From Cordilura impudica (lineage: Eukaryota; Arthropoda; Insecta; Diptera; Scathophagidae): DNA of 64,000 nt. Positions 1 through 12,497 of the stretch are shown piece after piece. Every line of letters starts with the position of its first letter. Positions within the stretch are counted from its first letter, which is position 1. The position numbers were made by a program, and so were the translations under genes. A model generated the notes under the pieces. It was not told the DNA's origin. It saw only the letters and a program-made list of their open reading frames with translations, and did no database searches. The DNA is taken from the NCBI GenBank assembly GCA_963682025.1, contig OY821517.1, forward strand, positions 294,506,344-294,570,343. The letters are read 5' to 3'.

Positions 1-307
1 GTATATGGCGACCTTAGCTGGAGTACAGGGATCGTGTGTACCGAATTTCAGGGAAATCTGTTAAGAAATAAAAATTTGTATAGTGAACAAATATGAATAA
101 AACAGAAAATGAATTTTACATAAAAAGTGGGCGTAAAAGTAGGCGTGGCCGGTAAAAAGTATATGGCGACCTTTCCTGGGGTATAGAGATCGTGTGTACA
201 AAATTTCAGGAAAATCCGTTGAAAAATAAAAATTTGTATAGCGGTCAAACAAACAAACAAACAAACAAACAAACAAACAAACAGAAAATGAATTTTATAT
301 ATATAGA
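1..307 (-). mobile_element. Helitron 5' end with two 158-bp repeats
   Basis: Read on the minus strand, the sequence starts A|TCTATATATATAAAA near position 307, runs into a (TTTG)n tract (about 246-282), and continues into a body in which a unit beginning GTATATGGCGACC occurs twice, at 1 and 159. Helitrons start with TC next to a host A, and an AT-rich start followed by TTTG repeats is frequent in insect copies. The body also carries a GTGGGCGT...GGCGTGGC motif that resembles the family E arrays elsewhere in this window. The 3' end lies outside the window, so length and coding status are unknown. Short open frames here are repeat-derived. Confidence 0.6.
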
Positions 308-2198
308 TGAAATCACGTTGTCCTATCCATTTTCACTAACCTTAAACTGTCAGCTGTCAAACTGGTTTTTTTTTCTTTTGGTTGACAACGCCTTACTGCA
401 CAAATGGCGACAAATTCAAATATTCCAAATTATTGGATGGTTTAAATATTATACGAGTTTGCCGAAAAAGTGTTACCTAATACGTGTGCAGAAAAGTTCT
501 CATTTTCAAGGCAAAATTTTATTAAATGTTATGAATTTTTCTCATTCACCGTTTTCGCCAGATTAAGCTTTTGAGAACTTTTTCGAACTTAAAAAAAATA
601 TTTTTTGTAGTTAAAACGATGAAATACTTAACACAAATGAATATAATTTTATTACTATTGGGAAAAAATCGTTAAATGAAGTGTCTCGAGCTAAAAGGAA
701 TAACCCTGTTCATGGTCATAACTTTCTCTTACAAATTTTACTTTTTCGGGATCAATTCGTAAAAGTCTTTAAAACGTAAGTTTTTTATTTGCAGTACAGT
801 TGGTGTGAATAATTTTAATTGCAAGGCAACTCAGTTGATTGCTTAGGCAATATGAACTTGGAATGTAATAAAGGACATAAAAATCAATCAATTGTTTCTG
901 TTTATACGACAGTGAATAAAGAGAAATCCAATTTAATTTCCTTGATGCAATAGTACCCCCTTTAATCAGATCCAAATTTATGACACATCTGTAGTATTTC
1001 AAATATATATAGCATATATATATATATATTTTTTTTTTTTTTTAAATTCTCTATGAGATTCTTGAAATAAATTCGACCAACAATTTGATCAATAACATAA
1101 CTAAATGTAATAACAATAACTTTCAGTTTTAAGCTTCTAAAATTTTCTTATTAAACTTGGCAACCTTTTGGCTTAAGGGATTTGTTAACAAAATTTGCAT
1201 ATTGTTCATCCTTAAGTTCTTCTTTTAACAGTTTTTTTTTTTCTTCTCAAATACAATTTTGTTCACATCAGCTTAAACATGCAGTTAACAGAGACCTGAT
1301 TTGGAGGTGGAATGAATTGTTGAATAATTTAGTTTTTGAATTTTTTACCTATATCTACTTACTTATATACCAAAAAAAAAAAAGAAAAACATCATTTCCA
1401 GATGTTAAACAAATAAGATCTCAGCGCTTATAAAAAGTTTATGTACAAAACTTTATAATGTGAAAAATTGCAGCTTCAACACACTTATCTGCATACAAAT
1501 GAATTTAAGTTTGAGTACTCACTCGTATGGTTGGTAAATTTTTGAAACATTACGAATAATCCTGAAAATATAGGTAACAATATCGCCCAAGGCATTGGTG
1601 GTGTTAAGAGTTGATTGCATGGATGTTTGACAAAATTTTACCCACAACCGATACCACTAATAACTCACCAGCAATGTACAAAAGGTTTTCTGGAAGAAAA
1701 AAAAATATACTAATATAAACATAAGATTTAATAGTTACATAACTTGCTTATACTAAAATTTTAAAATTACTTTTGAATAATATCCCATGACAGTATAGAA
1801 TAATATTATAAACGCAAATTGAAAATGAGTTTTATTTGTTTTATATTAACTCTGTTAAATTAATCCGCAAATGAACTACAATTTGCATATAAAATTATCT
1901 TTGCAACTAGTCATCCGTAAAAATCTAGTGAATTTTCTAAACGGATTTTAAATACTATAAGCTGTATCATGAGCTTCAGAAAAGTGTCATTAAGATCATT
2001 ATTTGACATAGAAATTTATAATAAGTTCCTATACTAAAGGGAACCGTTTCCTCTAAAAACAGGTTGTTTTAAAAACAAAAGACCGGTTTCTAATAACCGG
2101 TTTAGCGTTTTTCTAAATTTGAAAAGGATTTTCAAGCATTTTTTTTTTAATCGATAAATTTTTTTAAAAATTTTATCATAACACGGTGTCACAGAAAA
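308..2198. other. AT-rich stretch, no gene seen
   Basis: No protein similarity, RNA gene or clear terminal repeats are recognisable. There are homopolymer and TA tracts around 1010-1045 and 1370-1385. The longest open frames are short and low in complexity and look like chance. It could be unique intergenic or intronic DNA, or TE sequence too old to recognise. Confidence 0.4.
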
Positions 2199-2344
2199 AC
2201 CAGTAAGAGTGTCAAATTCGGCTGTACCGAATCTTCTATAACCTCCACCTCGGTTTGAGTATTGATAATAAATGTAAATAAAATATTTGAAAAAGTAAAC
2301 AATTTGTTAAACTGAATACCAAATTATTTCAGCAAATTCTTTGG

Positions 2345-5215
2345 GTTGATAAGATAAGATAAGGAAGGCTATACGCACTGCGACCAATTTGATCTTTTGT
2401 GCAGCCCATGGTTGTCCTAAAGATTAAGGCTTCGTATGAAGCCAATTACCCTATTTGGCATTAGTTTCCATATGTCCCGGGGGGATACTATGTATGCTCC
2501 AAGTGCATGGATTCTCTTACCACTTAGTCTTGGACATTCACAGAGAATATGTTCTGCTGTTTCCACCTCCTGCTCGTAGAACCTACATGTGTCTATAGCA
2601 GATTGTCCTTTCATTCGTAGATGATATCTAAGATTGCAGTGTCCTGTAAAGAATCCCGTCAAGGTCCTTAAGTCCTTTTTATCAAGGGTAAGTAGTCTTT
2701 CCGATTGAAAACTGGATGGAGTTATGAATCTCTTGGCCTGCCTTTGACCTGGACTTTTGTCCCAGTGTTCGGCAATTTGTTATTTTCTCTACTCCCTCAT
2801 TTTTTCTTTATGTGTCCCCCGGAACACCACAGAAAGGTTCCGGACCGATCAAAGGACGACGGGCCCCTCGATTGGCTAGGCAATCGGCCCTTTCGTTTCC
2901 TACATGTCCTTCATGTCCCGGAATCCAGCATAGAATTAATTTGTTGCATCTACCTAATTCGTTTAGCCCTTCGATGCACTCCCACACCAGTTTGGACGTC
3001 ACTTTGTAGGCCATTATTGCCTTTAGTGCAGCCTGACTGTCGGATAGTATATAAATGAGTGCCCTTTTTGTCTTTCTTCTGAGACATTCAGTGACGCAAG
3101 TAAAAATAGGGAAAACCTCCGCTTGGAAAATGGATGGGTATTTACCCATGGGTAAGGCACGTTGAAAATTGGGACCAAATATGCCCGCGCCCGTGTCCCC
3201 ACTTGTTTCTTTTGAGCCATCTGTGAACCACACATGAGAACCTTGCTCCGGTTCCCAGATCCCACTGGTCCATGCGCTCCGTTCCAATATCATGGTTTCG
3301 AATTCCCTGATGAATATATTTTTTGGTAACATTCTGTCCGTGATTCTCGCCACCGGGTCATGGATGAAGAGCCTCGCGACTCTCATGTGACCCTTTAGGT
3401 CACCGTCCTTCATGCTACCAAAATCCTGAAGTCGTACGGCACTCATGCACGCATCTTCAATGATCGAAATATGCAATGGTGTAATGTTAAGCATGATGCC
3501 GATAGCATCGGTTGGACACGTTCTGTTCGCCCCTGTGATACCAATACAAGCAATGCGGTACACCTTGTTCAGGATTGCTTTTGCTTTGGTTTGCTCAACC
3601 TTCGGCCACCATGCAAGGGCAGAGTAGGTAATCATTGGTTTCACAATAGTTTCAAACGACCAGTAGATCATGTGGAGCTTTAAACCCCATGTTCTACCAA
3701 ATAGTCTTTGACAGCCGTATAAAGCCCTGGTGGCCTTTTTGGTAATTTCATCTAAGTGGCTGTTCCATGTGAGGGATTTATCCAGGGTGACCTCAAGATA
3801 TTTGACCTCGTCCGAGAACCCTATTGTCAAACCGTTCAGACTTGGTTCCATAAGGTTGAGTCTCCTTCCTTTAGTGAAAGGTATCAGTATGGTTTTTGAT
3901 GGGTTCATAGATAGCCCCTTTCTCTGACACCAATTGAGGGTATAATTCAGAGCCTGTTGCATACGCTGCGATATTGTGCTCTCGTCAAATCCGGAGACAG
4001 AGATAACAAGATCGTCTGCGTAGCCTAAGGCCCTGAATCCTAATTCATTAAGTTCCCCCAGCAGCTCATCTATGACCAAGGTCCAAAGCAGTGGCGATAG
4101 AACGCCTCCCTGAGGACAACCCCTAGTGGCACTTATGGTCCTAAATGTGCTTCCTATATTCAGTGTGATGACCCTAGAATTGAGCATCTCTAGCGTCCAG
4201 TTAATTATGATTGGAGAAATATCCTTTCTCAACATGGACTCTTCAATTGCCCTATATGACGTATTATCGAAGGCGCCTTGTATATCAATGAAGGCACAGA
4301 GAGATATTTGTTTGACATCAAATGCCTTTTCTATCATGGTGAAAACATTATGGACAGCTGATCCCGTGGATTTACCTTGTTGGTACGCAAACTGTAGTTC
4401 ATGAATAGGTTTGCGTGCCAGGTAAGTGTCCCTGATATGATGGTCCAGAACTTTTTCCATTGTTTTTAGGAAAAAAAGAGCTTAGACTAATCGGTCTATA
4501 CGATTTAGGTAACTGTTCAGATTTTCTGCCTACCTTGGGTATAAATACTATCTTTACTTCTCTCCATGTCGATGGCACAAAGCCATGTAGAAGACAAGAT
4601 TTAAAAAGTCTAGTCAGTTGTGGGATGATGATATCCATCCCTTCCTGTAGTAGACGTGGATATATACCGTCCGGCCCAGGCGATTTTAGTGGAGAGAAAC
4701 CATTTATCGCCCATCTAACCCGGTTCTTCTGAAAAATGTTGTCCGCCAAACGTATGTTCCCTTTAGTCAGGGAGGGTATCCCGATGACTGGTGGGGACCT
4801 GTTAATGGGGACACATCCTGGAAAGTGTGTTTCCAATAGAAGTTCACAGGTTTCTTCCGGAGATTCAGTGTATGAATCATTTGGTCTCTTTAAGGTACAT
4901 AGACCATTTGTGTGATCCTGAGAGAGGGCCTTTTGAAGTCGCACAGCTTCCAGAAGGTCATTGATCTTCTCACAATAGCTCTGCCACGTGGTCCTTTTGG
5001 ATTTGCGTAGTGTCTTGTTGTATTCAGTGAGGGCTATTTTATAGGCGTTCCAGTCACCATTAATTTTAGCCTTGTTGAATAGCCTTCGAGCGTTACGTTT
5101 GAGCCCTTCTAGTCCATCATTCCACCATGGAACATCTCTTCTAGTCTTCCTAGTCTTTAATGGACAGCTCTCTCTTTGTGTTGATCTGGATTTTTGTTTA
5201 TTTCAAGAGTTGGTC
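2345..5215 (-). mobile_element. LOA-like non-LTR retrotransposon, 5'-truncated
   Basis: This LINE is inserted, minus strand, in the 3' part of DINE-like copy C1. The 3' end (low coordinate) has a short untranslated segment ending in repeated TTATC units near 2350, the simple-repeat tail typical of LOA/I-group elements. The 5' end is truncated: coding sequence upstream of the reverse transcriptase is readable to about 5165-5200 and the endonuclease is missing. The flanking C sequence resumes by about 5270, and the exact 5' joint is unclear because the uninterrupted C copy seems to have its own small deletion there. Neighbour comparison (about 36660-36700) shows C sequence on both sides. Confidence 0.8.
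2417..5190 (-). pseudogene. LOA-like LINE ORF2: RT + RNase H, broken
   Basis: This is a reverse transcriptase with C-terminal RNase H, the enzyme that copies LINE RNA at the target site. Fragments in order on the minus strand: a pre-RT segment with WWND and SPGPDG (5190-4465); the RT palm with FIDIQGAFD and YADD (4460 down to about 3900); RNase H with FTDGS, an acidic E in QAEVFP, SDSQAAL and ERADCLA (about 3270-2830); and a cysteine/histidine tail of the CxxxE...ETAEHxxCxCP type (2662-2417). The TGHC...ETAEHILCECP tail after an RNase H is characteristic of LOA-clade elements. Lesions: a frameshift near 4460-4480, stops just after the RNase H near 2808 and before 2662, and no endonuclease. 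The RT and RNase H catalytic residues I can see are intact, so the copy is not ancient. R1 or I clades are less likely alternatives. Confidence 0.85.
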
Positions 5216-5655
5216 TATAAAACTCTCTCACATTAGTACTTCGCGGTCCAACGAGGAAAGATCGTTTTCGTCTTTTCTATTATTTCGGATAAAAGAAAAC
5301 ACATTTCGGTGTTGCTGACATAACCTCTCGTTTAATTTAGTTTAAGTTTTTGCAAATTAAATAGCTCGCACTAACCTGCAATTCGAATGCAATGGTTGTG
5401 TAGGGTGGCTATATGCATTAAATCGTGCTAATTGGAGATGGCTGTATAGTTTCTTTAACTGGCCAAATAATTCTTCACTGCGGCCGCATAGGTCGGATCG
5501 AGTAACAAAATAATAACCCAAAAAAAAGCTCTCTCAATTTTTTTTGTAAAATATTGCCATATTTGGAAAATACATTTTTTTTTTTCATACTTAAAGGAAG
5601 TTTTCACTATTTACACATTACAATACAAAATCTAACCCAACTTTTGATTTTGTTG

Positions 5656-6420
5656 TACCCTATACCACTATGTGGTTTGGGTATAATGACTTTGTGCTGC
5701 TGTTTGTAACTACCAAAAATATTTGACCTAGGCCCATCTTTTATTATACCGATCGAATCAGAATCACTAACTGATTCGATTTAATGATGTCCGTCCGTCC
5801 GTCTGTGTATCCATGTAAGCCTTGTAATCAAACTGCAGGTCGCAAATATGAATATATTTAGATGAAATTTGGTATATAAGCTTTTATCGGCCATATGATG
5901 AACGCTATTGAAACTGGTGAGAATCGGTCTATGTTCAGACCTAGCCCCCATACAAATGACCCCTATGAAATCGACATAAATTGCCACAAGATCCAAATGG
6001 TCATATAGATCTTACTCAAATTGATTTTGTATTCGTTTATTACATCCATTAATGAGTAGTCCAAAAATGATCCCTATGGGACAACTCTTGGTCATAGGCC
6101 CCATATAGAGCTGCTCCCCGCTCTTCACTTAAATATATCAAAAAACAAAAATATTGCACTGATACTTCTCAAATTTTGTTTGTACATATTTTTGCAAAAT
6201 GCAAGAGACTTTACCAAACATAGTCAGGATCGGTCCGTTTTTGGGCCTAGTCCCCATATAGATATAGCATCCGATATGAACTTTTCATATTTGAAGTCAA
6301 AAAATTTATAAAAATCCCACTCAAATTTGGTTTATGCTTTTTTTCTATGTCCAGTTAGTTGGGCCTATGAGATAGGGTCTCTAAACGCATGGTATAGGGT
6401 ATCATATAGTCTTACTTGTT
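5656..6420 (+). mobile_element. DINE-like element family A, copy 1
   Basis: Starts TACCCTATACCAC...GGGTATAAT, contains a TCCGTCCGTCCGTCTG block near 5788-5805, and ends CTTACTTGTT. About 780 bp of the same sequence recurs at 24365-25144 and, inverted, at 55485-56266. The paired TACCC/GGGTA start, TCCG/TCTG block and CTTACTTG end fit non-autonomous DINE-1/INE-1-like rolling-circle elements. No protein is encoded; open frames on either strand are shadows that recur in each copy. It is inserted in DINE-like copy C1 and is therefore younger than it. This copy has lost most of the 3' terminal palindrome seen in the others. Confidence 0.75.
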
Positions 6421-8607
6421 TTGAATTAAATTATGTAAATAAAATATATTTTCATTTATTGACTCCAAATACTACTACCTGGGAATTATTATCGAACTTC
6501 AAAGTTTTGAAGTCAAATTTTGAGGTCATCATGAACACTGGTTCAAATTAGGGATGCCAAACGCAAAAAACCAAATGTCCGAAAAATTTTAAATAAAATA
6601 ATTTGTTATCTTTATTTTCTGAAAACTTAAAATTTCCATCCAAAAAAATTGCGAAAAATAATAATATAAATAACATTCTCATCAAATTGCACTTTATTTA
6701 TGTTACAATTTTTATGTTCACAATTCTTAAATATTATCTGAGGTTTTCTAAACTTGATTGAATTTAAATTAATATTTTCTTATCCCGAAATGCTATTAAT
6801 GTCTCCTCAATCGCAATATTTTTTTTTAATTTCAGTTGATTTTTTTTTATGTAAACATATTTGGTGTTTTCTGAATTTCAATTTGTGTTTAAAGAATAAA
6901 ACTTATATTACAAAAATTCAGTTGATGTCTTCTAAATTTCAAATGATTTTGTGAAACTCAATTGATATTTTCTTATTTATAATTGGAAATCTGAATTCCA
7001 ATTTTTATTATTGATATTTTCTTAAATTTGAATTGAAAATTTAAAAGGTGCAATTTTGAATTTATGTCAATAGTAATACTTTAATAATTATAAATAATTT
7101 TTAAAAATTATATGTAATCACAATGAGATATTTTTTTAGGTAAAGCAGAATAAAAATTTTATTTATCTATATAGAACTGTTTTGAAAGCATGAACTCGGT
7201 AACTCTATTTTGTAAACACAACAAAAAATTAATATGCCAAACTTATGGTCATATTTGTAAAAGAATAATGGAAAATCGTATGAAATAAAAGATCAGCCCT
7301 GTGTATACTCTTAACATTGTTGTGTTTGATATCTAATTGAAAATATTGACATTCATGTTAAAATACTTATAAATAACGATTGCAAAGCTAATTAGAACAC
7401 AAATTGTGGCGCCATCTACTGTGGTATAGCAACACTGAGCAAAATGAAGTGACACTTTGTTTGTTAATACAAAAGAAATGTATTTTCACTAAAACAAAAT
7501 ACATATTGGAGAATTTTATATAAATAAAATAATATACCGATTTATTTGTAACATGCGGTTATTATGAATATACATGTATAGAATACTCTATATGTATATT
7601 ATTTTGTTATTTAATATATTTATGTATGTACATATGTATATGTAAATATTACAGACAAAAAATACAACATAAAAAGTTATTTTCGTGTTTTCTTTAAATA
7701 AGTTAATAGATAAAATTTTGTTTGGTAAATTTTTATTGCTTTTTTTATTAACAACTAGGTAGTTTAACTTTATTTACTTTAGATGTTAGTGAATTTTTAC
7801 TCCCTTTATTTTAACTCGTAGTGTCTGTTTGTCGAAAAAATTTTGGATTGATTTTTAACCCCTTTCCCGTGACCCAATCGATCTGAAACTTTGCAGTGGG
7901 CTCATGCCGATGACAAAAATGATCTAACAAATTTTTTTTAGTGATGCCAAAACAAATTTTTCTACTAGAGTTGATAACAAAAAATTTACAAAGGGTTAGT
8001 TTTTATAATATTATTCCCACAACGACCACAAAAACAACAAGTCCAACTATGACAACAATACAACATTTATAATAACAACAAGAACAATATAGAAACATCA
8101 TATTTTTAATTTTTTTTTTAATTTTTCAGAGAATACCCTGGACCTCTTTCACCAGTTTTAATGATTTTTGAAACAGAAAATTTTCGATGATCTTGGTGAA
8201 TAATTCTCACTAAAAATGACCACCCTAGCTGTCCTGTTGGGGCCGTGATCTTGACAAGAACAACATAGAAAATCATATTTATTCAAGACTTTTTTTAGTT
8301 CTTCATTCAGATGTCGGGCCCTATTCAACCGATTTGGACGATTTTAAATAGCGAACTTCTCAGAAAGTCAGTGAATAATTTTTTATACAAACGAGCACCC
8401 TTGCTGCCCGACTGAAGTTCTCATCGTGATTTCCACAGACGGACAGACGGACAGACGGACATCGCTATATCAACTCCACTTGTTATAAGGATCACATATA
8501 TATATATATATATATTTTATGGGGTCCAGAATTTTTTTTCTAATTATTACAAACGGAATGACAAACTTATATATACCCTCTGCACACTGGGGTGGAGCGT
8601 ATAATAA

Positions 8608-9334
8608 CCTGGAATGCGATACTATTTTTTCTGGTAGGTCTTGCGAATACAACAATACCCTGTCCTTGAGATTTGCGAAACACCTCCAAAATCTTTAGTT
8701 ACGGTTAAAATACCGGGTTTTCGGCCCAGTAAAGCCAGTAAATCTGTCGAATATCAGGCGTTGTTGAATTTCTCCGCAGATTTAGAAAGAAGACATTGAG
8801 CTCTTTCGAAGATATGAACACGATATTTATGTAATATTGAAACATCTGAAGTGTCAGAAAGTAGTGTACGTGTTTGTTCGAGTTGTCAATGCTTGATTAT
8901 CTGCGATGAATCTTCAAACGACTTTTTGGGAATGGACTATCGAAGAGTTTTGCGGGAAAAGCACAGCTAGACATGGTATTTCGTTTAACCAGGTGTTGCA
9001 ACTCAGAGAGCAACAGTGTTTTAGATCGGCCCAACCCCTTCTACAAAAGGGTAGATCTTGTCTAAAAACATCTTCAAAGTTGAAAAATAGAGAATTAAAA
9101 AAATGAGTTTCTTGGAGGAATACGCACATATGTCTCAATATTGCTTGAATATTATATTCATATCTTCGAAAGGCCTCAGCTTCTTCTTTCTAATTTCGCA
9201 GAGAAATACAAAATCGGTTAATATTCTACTGGCTTATATGTGCAAAAGGGACGTAAAACTTTTTTTTTTAACCGTAACTCAAGAATTTGGAGGTGTTTCG
9301 CAAGATCTACCAGACAAAAATATTGCATCCCAGG
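8608..9334. mobile_element. Inverted-repeat element with ~220-bp arms
   Basis: Positions 8608-8850 pair with the reverse complement of about 9115-9334. Both arms start CCTGGRATGC and share TCTGGTAG, TCTTGCGAA, ACACCTCCAAA and, further in, TCTTTCGAAGATATGAA. The left arm carries an extra tandem piece of about 30 bp (TGCGAA repeated). The middle, about 270 bp, has no recognisable coding region. The element sits directly on the 5' end of DINE-like copy C1. I see no clear target-site duplication and cannot assign a superfamily. A transcript would fold into a long near-perfect hairpin. Confidence 0.7.
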
Positions 9335-10173
9335 TATTTCTGTTTCATTCTTTTTTGTATCACTGTGTAATATAAACAGAAATACAGACAAATATTGATA
9401 TAAGTGTTGTAAATTATAAAGGGACCTAAATTGTTCTTTTTTATTAAAGAAGTTTAAAGATATAATGATCAAATCATGTAGAAATTCATTAAGTAATATG
9501 TTGTCATCTATTTCAGGTAAATGTTGAATGTTTCAGAGCTCAAGTTAGTCAGGAAGTTGGGGATAATTTAATTACAAAATCTGCCTGAGCAATAACAATA
9601 TAAAAACAGACTTAAATAAAAACAGGTAAAAATGGGTTCATTTTGCAAGAAATTTTTTGGATACAGATTTAAATGTTGTTAATTTTATCAATCGTAGGAC
9701 AACTTTCTTCTTCCAATCGACGAACACCGTTAACTCTTCCTTACTTCTCAAAAAAACTTGAAGTTGAGTTTTTAAATTAAATTATTTCAGTAATAAAAAA
9801 TAAAGTTTATAGTTTCTTAATATTGGTAGTGACGTAGAAAGTTCTTCGTGTAAAATAAAAATAATCAAATTTTTCAAAACCTTACACACAATTTTTTAAT
9901 TTTTTGCAGGAATATTTTATGGGGTCTGCGGAATTTATTTCCATGAGTTACAAATGGTACACATTACATATACCCTCTGAACAGTGGTGTGGTGTCCGTA
10001 ATAATATTATTTTAAATATAATTTTGTGAAGCAATGTTTAATACGGTTTAATACATTTATTAGAATCATTTGAGAGTTTTGGTTTTATAACGAAAAATAG
10101 AATTAAAGAAAACTATACCTTCCTATACATACATATAAATAAGAACAAAACGATATATGTATAAATAGGTATA
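9335..10173. other. No gene; contains a C-family scrap
   Basis: AT-rich sequence without recognisable coding potential. The only identifiable piece is a diverged fragment of family C near 9905-10012. Confidence 0.4.
9905..10012 (-). repeat. Fragment of DINE-like family C 5' end
   Basis: The blocks TATTTTATGGGGTC, GAGTTACAAATGG and CATATACCCTCTG...GTGGTGT follow the same order as at about 8510-8607 and, inverted, at 28567-28660. It is a short, diverged copy of the C 5' terminus in the same orientation as copy C1. Confidence 0.6.
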
Positions 10174-10254
10174 CTAGCAGTATCTGATGCGCTTTGCTAC
10201 ACCCATCGTAGTGAAATAAAAAACAGGGAACATAATTTGTGGAAAACCATTTTA

Positions 10255-10735
10255 TTTATTTTTGGCAATTTTTGTTTTTTTGCCATTTTTGACTTAAGCG
10301 ATTTTGTTTTTCGCTATTTTCGGTTTTAGCAATTTTTGATTTTGGCGCTTTTTGTTATTCGCGATTCTCGGTTTTGGCGATTTTTGACTTTGGCGATTTT
10401 TATTTTTTTTTGCTCATTTTGATTTTGTCGATTTTTTTATTTGCGATTTTTTATTTTGGCGATTTTTGATTTGAACGATTTTTCAATTTGACCGATTTAA
10501 GGTCCAGCATATTTTGTTTTCTGTGTGGCGAATTTTATTTTTGGCGATTTAAGTTATTTGTGCTTTTCGGTTTTGGCGCTTTTTACTTTTGGCGAATTTT
10601 GTTATTTGCGATTTTCGGTTTTGGCGATTTTCGACTTTACCGATTTTTGTTTTTTTGTGATTTTTGATTTTGGCGATTTTTGTTTTTCGTTTTTCGGATT
10701 TGGCGATTTTTGATTTTTTATTCTGCCCATATTTT
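10255..10735. repeat. Degenerate GCGATTTTTG(A/T)TTTTG tract
   Basis: Imperfect repetition of TTTTGGCGATTTTTGATTT over about 480 bp, strongly T/G-biased on the plus strand. It belongs to Helitron family E, because shorter versions stand at the same place in the copies at 49560-49690, 54050-54160 and 16610-16690. Open frames here, lysine/isoleucine-rich on one strand and phenylalanine-rich on the other, are artefacts of the repeat. Confidence 0.8.
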
Positions 10736-10756
10736 CCACGACTACTCACATTGAGA

Positions 10757-11845
10757 ATGTGTTCGAAAATTGCGTACGGATTTTGGAAGAAGAGAAGCAC
10801 CGTCAACTCCGTATGTTCGTTATCTTGTGAAAAAAGTGAAAGAAACTGGCATCCTCATCGATAAACTAAAGCGTGAAAAGCCAAAAACAGTGCGTACACC
10901 CGAGAATATTGCTGCTGTGGCAGAAAGTGTGCGTGAAGCGCCATCAACATCAATTCACCGTCGTTCTCAAGAATTGGACATTTCGGAGGCATCATTGAGA
11001 CGAATTTTGCATAATGGCCTTGGTATGACGCCATACAAAGTCCAATTGGTTCAGGAGTTGAAGCCAACTGACCATCCAATGCATTTTCGCTTCGCTAAGT
11101 GGGCCTGCGATCGACTTACAGAAGATGCCGATTTTGCCAAAAAAAAAAAATCATCTTTACAGATGAAGCTCATTTTGATCTTGGCGGGTATGTAAACAAG
11201 CAAAATTGTCGTATTTGGGGCACAGAAAACCCGCACGCATACATTGAAAAGCCGATACACCCAAAACGAGTCACTGTTTGGTACGGATTTTGGTCCAGAG
11301 GCATAATTGGGCCATTTTTCTTCGAAACTGAGCAAGGAGTGGCCGTTACAGTCAATGGGGATCGTTATCGGGCCATGTTGAACGAAGTTTTTTTCACAAA
11401 AATTGAAGAGGAGGATATTGGCAACATTTGGTTTCAACAGAACGGCGCTACGTGCCACACAGCCAATGCTACACTCGATGTTTTGCGCCCTGTTTTTGAA
11501 GATCGCATTATCAGCCGCAGAGCTGATGTCGTTTGGCCACCTCGGAGCTGCGATTTGACACCGTTGGACCTTTATTTGTGGGGTGCCCTCAAAGATAAAT
11601 GTTACGCCAACAAGCCAGAGACAATTGACGCTTAAAAGGACAATATTCGTGAAGCCATTGGTGAAATACACCTGCGCACAATCGATAATGTGCTTAAAAA
11701 TTGGATCGATCGTGTAGGCTACTGCATGGCCAGCGGAGGCAGCCATTTGAATGAAATTATTTTCCATTATTAACTGGAAGGATTGAAGAAATTCGAGATA
11801 ATATTCAGTAGTTTTTTTCCAAAAAAAAAGTTATTTGGCGGACCC
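10757..11845 (+). pseudogene. Broken DD41D Tc1/mariner transposase
   Basis: Remnant of a cut-and-paste transposase inserted in Helitron E copy 1. Readable segments: a helix-turn-helix region with TVRTPENIAAV and RRSQELDIS (about 10890-11000), PYKVQLVQELKP (about 11030), then in another frame TDEAHF, GYVNKQNCRIWG, VTVNGDRYR, WFQQNGATCHTA and WPPRSCDLTPLD, ending SHLNEIIF near 11765. Spacing from the second catalytic position to the D of TPLD is 41 residues, the DD41D (rosa-like) signature. Damage: the N-terminus is lost, a run of A at about 11140-11150 causes a frameshift, the second catalytic D is N, and there is a stop after TIDA (11633). Helitron sequence resumes at about 11846. It is a different subfamily from the intact copy at 14642. 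Confidence 0.88.
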
Positions 11846-12497
11846 TTTACTTGTCAAAAATTGCAAGACTATCATTTTCATAGTACTTCATATTTTTTTG
11901 TGTAGGAGGTGCCACAACCATTGGCCGGATCCTGTCCATTTTTTGTTCGACTACATTAATAACTCATGAACTCTGACAAAGTTACAAAACTTTATCTATT
12001 ATAGTGCTCCAGATATATTGCATTTAATATTTACTTTGAATGGGGGTGCCACGCTGATTCCGCCCTTTTTTCCGAGTACTAACATTGATAAATTATGAAC
12101 TCACAATGCTTTCACTATTATAGTACTCCAGTTATATTATAGTAAATAATTCCTTTGTAAGGGCGGTTCCACGCCCATTTTTTTCCGAGTACTAACGTTG
12201 ATAACTTATGAACTCACACTAAGTCCCAAGACTTTATCTAGTACAGTACTCTAAATATATAGCATCAAATAAGTATTTACTTTAATATGTACAATTACAT
12301 AGTTTCAGAAATCTCGCTGTTAAAATTAGATGTTAAAAATTTACTTGAAAATTCAATAAAAAAATATAGCCTATTTTTCCTTCCAGATAGGTAATTACCA
12401 ACTGTAAAAATTCCAAGACGATCGGTCCAGTGGTATAGTCTCTTATAAACCACAAACAAATGTACAAACGCATAAAACTTCCTTTTTATATACAAGA

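Larger units (their letters stand above)
2199..8607 (-). mobile_element. DINE-like element family C, copy 1 (interrupted)
   Basis: Read on the minus strand it begins near 8607 with a TATACCCTC...GAGGGTATA type start. It then has a TATATATA tract and a (GTCCGTCT)n-type block near 8440-8460, and ends near 2199 with a hairpin (ATTCGGC...GCCGAAT type) followed by CTTACTTG (here CTTACTGG). This architecture matches Drosophila INE-1/DINE-1, non-autonomous rolling-circle (Helentron-like) elements. The copy at 32629-36825 is its inverted homologue, matching in several blocks (2199-2345, about 5270-5570, 6545-7790, 7790-8600). Two later insertions split it: a LINE (about 2345-5215) and a family A element (5656-6420). 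No coding region of its own is seen. Family assignment is by architecture; copy identity is from direct comparison. Confidence 0.65.
10174..12497 (-). mobile_element. Non-autonomous Helitron family E, copy 1
   Basis: Read on the minus strand it starts A|TCTTGTATATAAAAAGG at 12497 and ends with a hairpin (GATG...CATC around GGTGTAGCAAAGC) and CTAG|T at 10174-10177. These are the hallmarks of Helitrons: 5' TC, 3' hairpin then CTRR, insertion between A and T, no target duplication. Between the ends lie a minisatellite of the GGTGCCACGCCC type (11850-12290) and a pyrimidine-rich tract repeating GCGATTTTTGATTTTG (about 10255-10735). No Rep/helicase gene is seen, so it depends on another element. 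A DD41D transposon (about 10757-11845) is inserted in it. Related copies: 13507, 16351, 49472, 53389 and 53870. Confidence 0.8.

Noticed and set aside
192..566. 124-residue plus-strand frame
   Set aside because: Starts in the AAAC repeat and Helitron end; the rest has no motif.
2705..4732. Plus-strand frames opposite the LOA-like LINE
   Set aside because: Antisense shadows of the reverse transcriptase and RNase H coding sequence.
10525..10806. Open frames over the GCGATTTTT tract
   Set aside because: Both strands are open because the sequence is a simple repeat; no domain.
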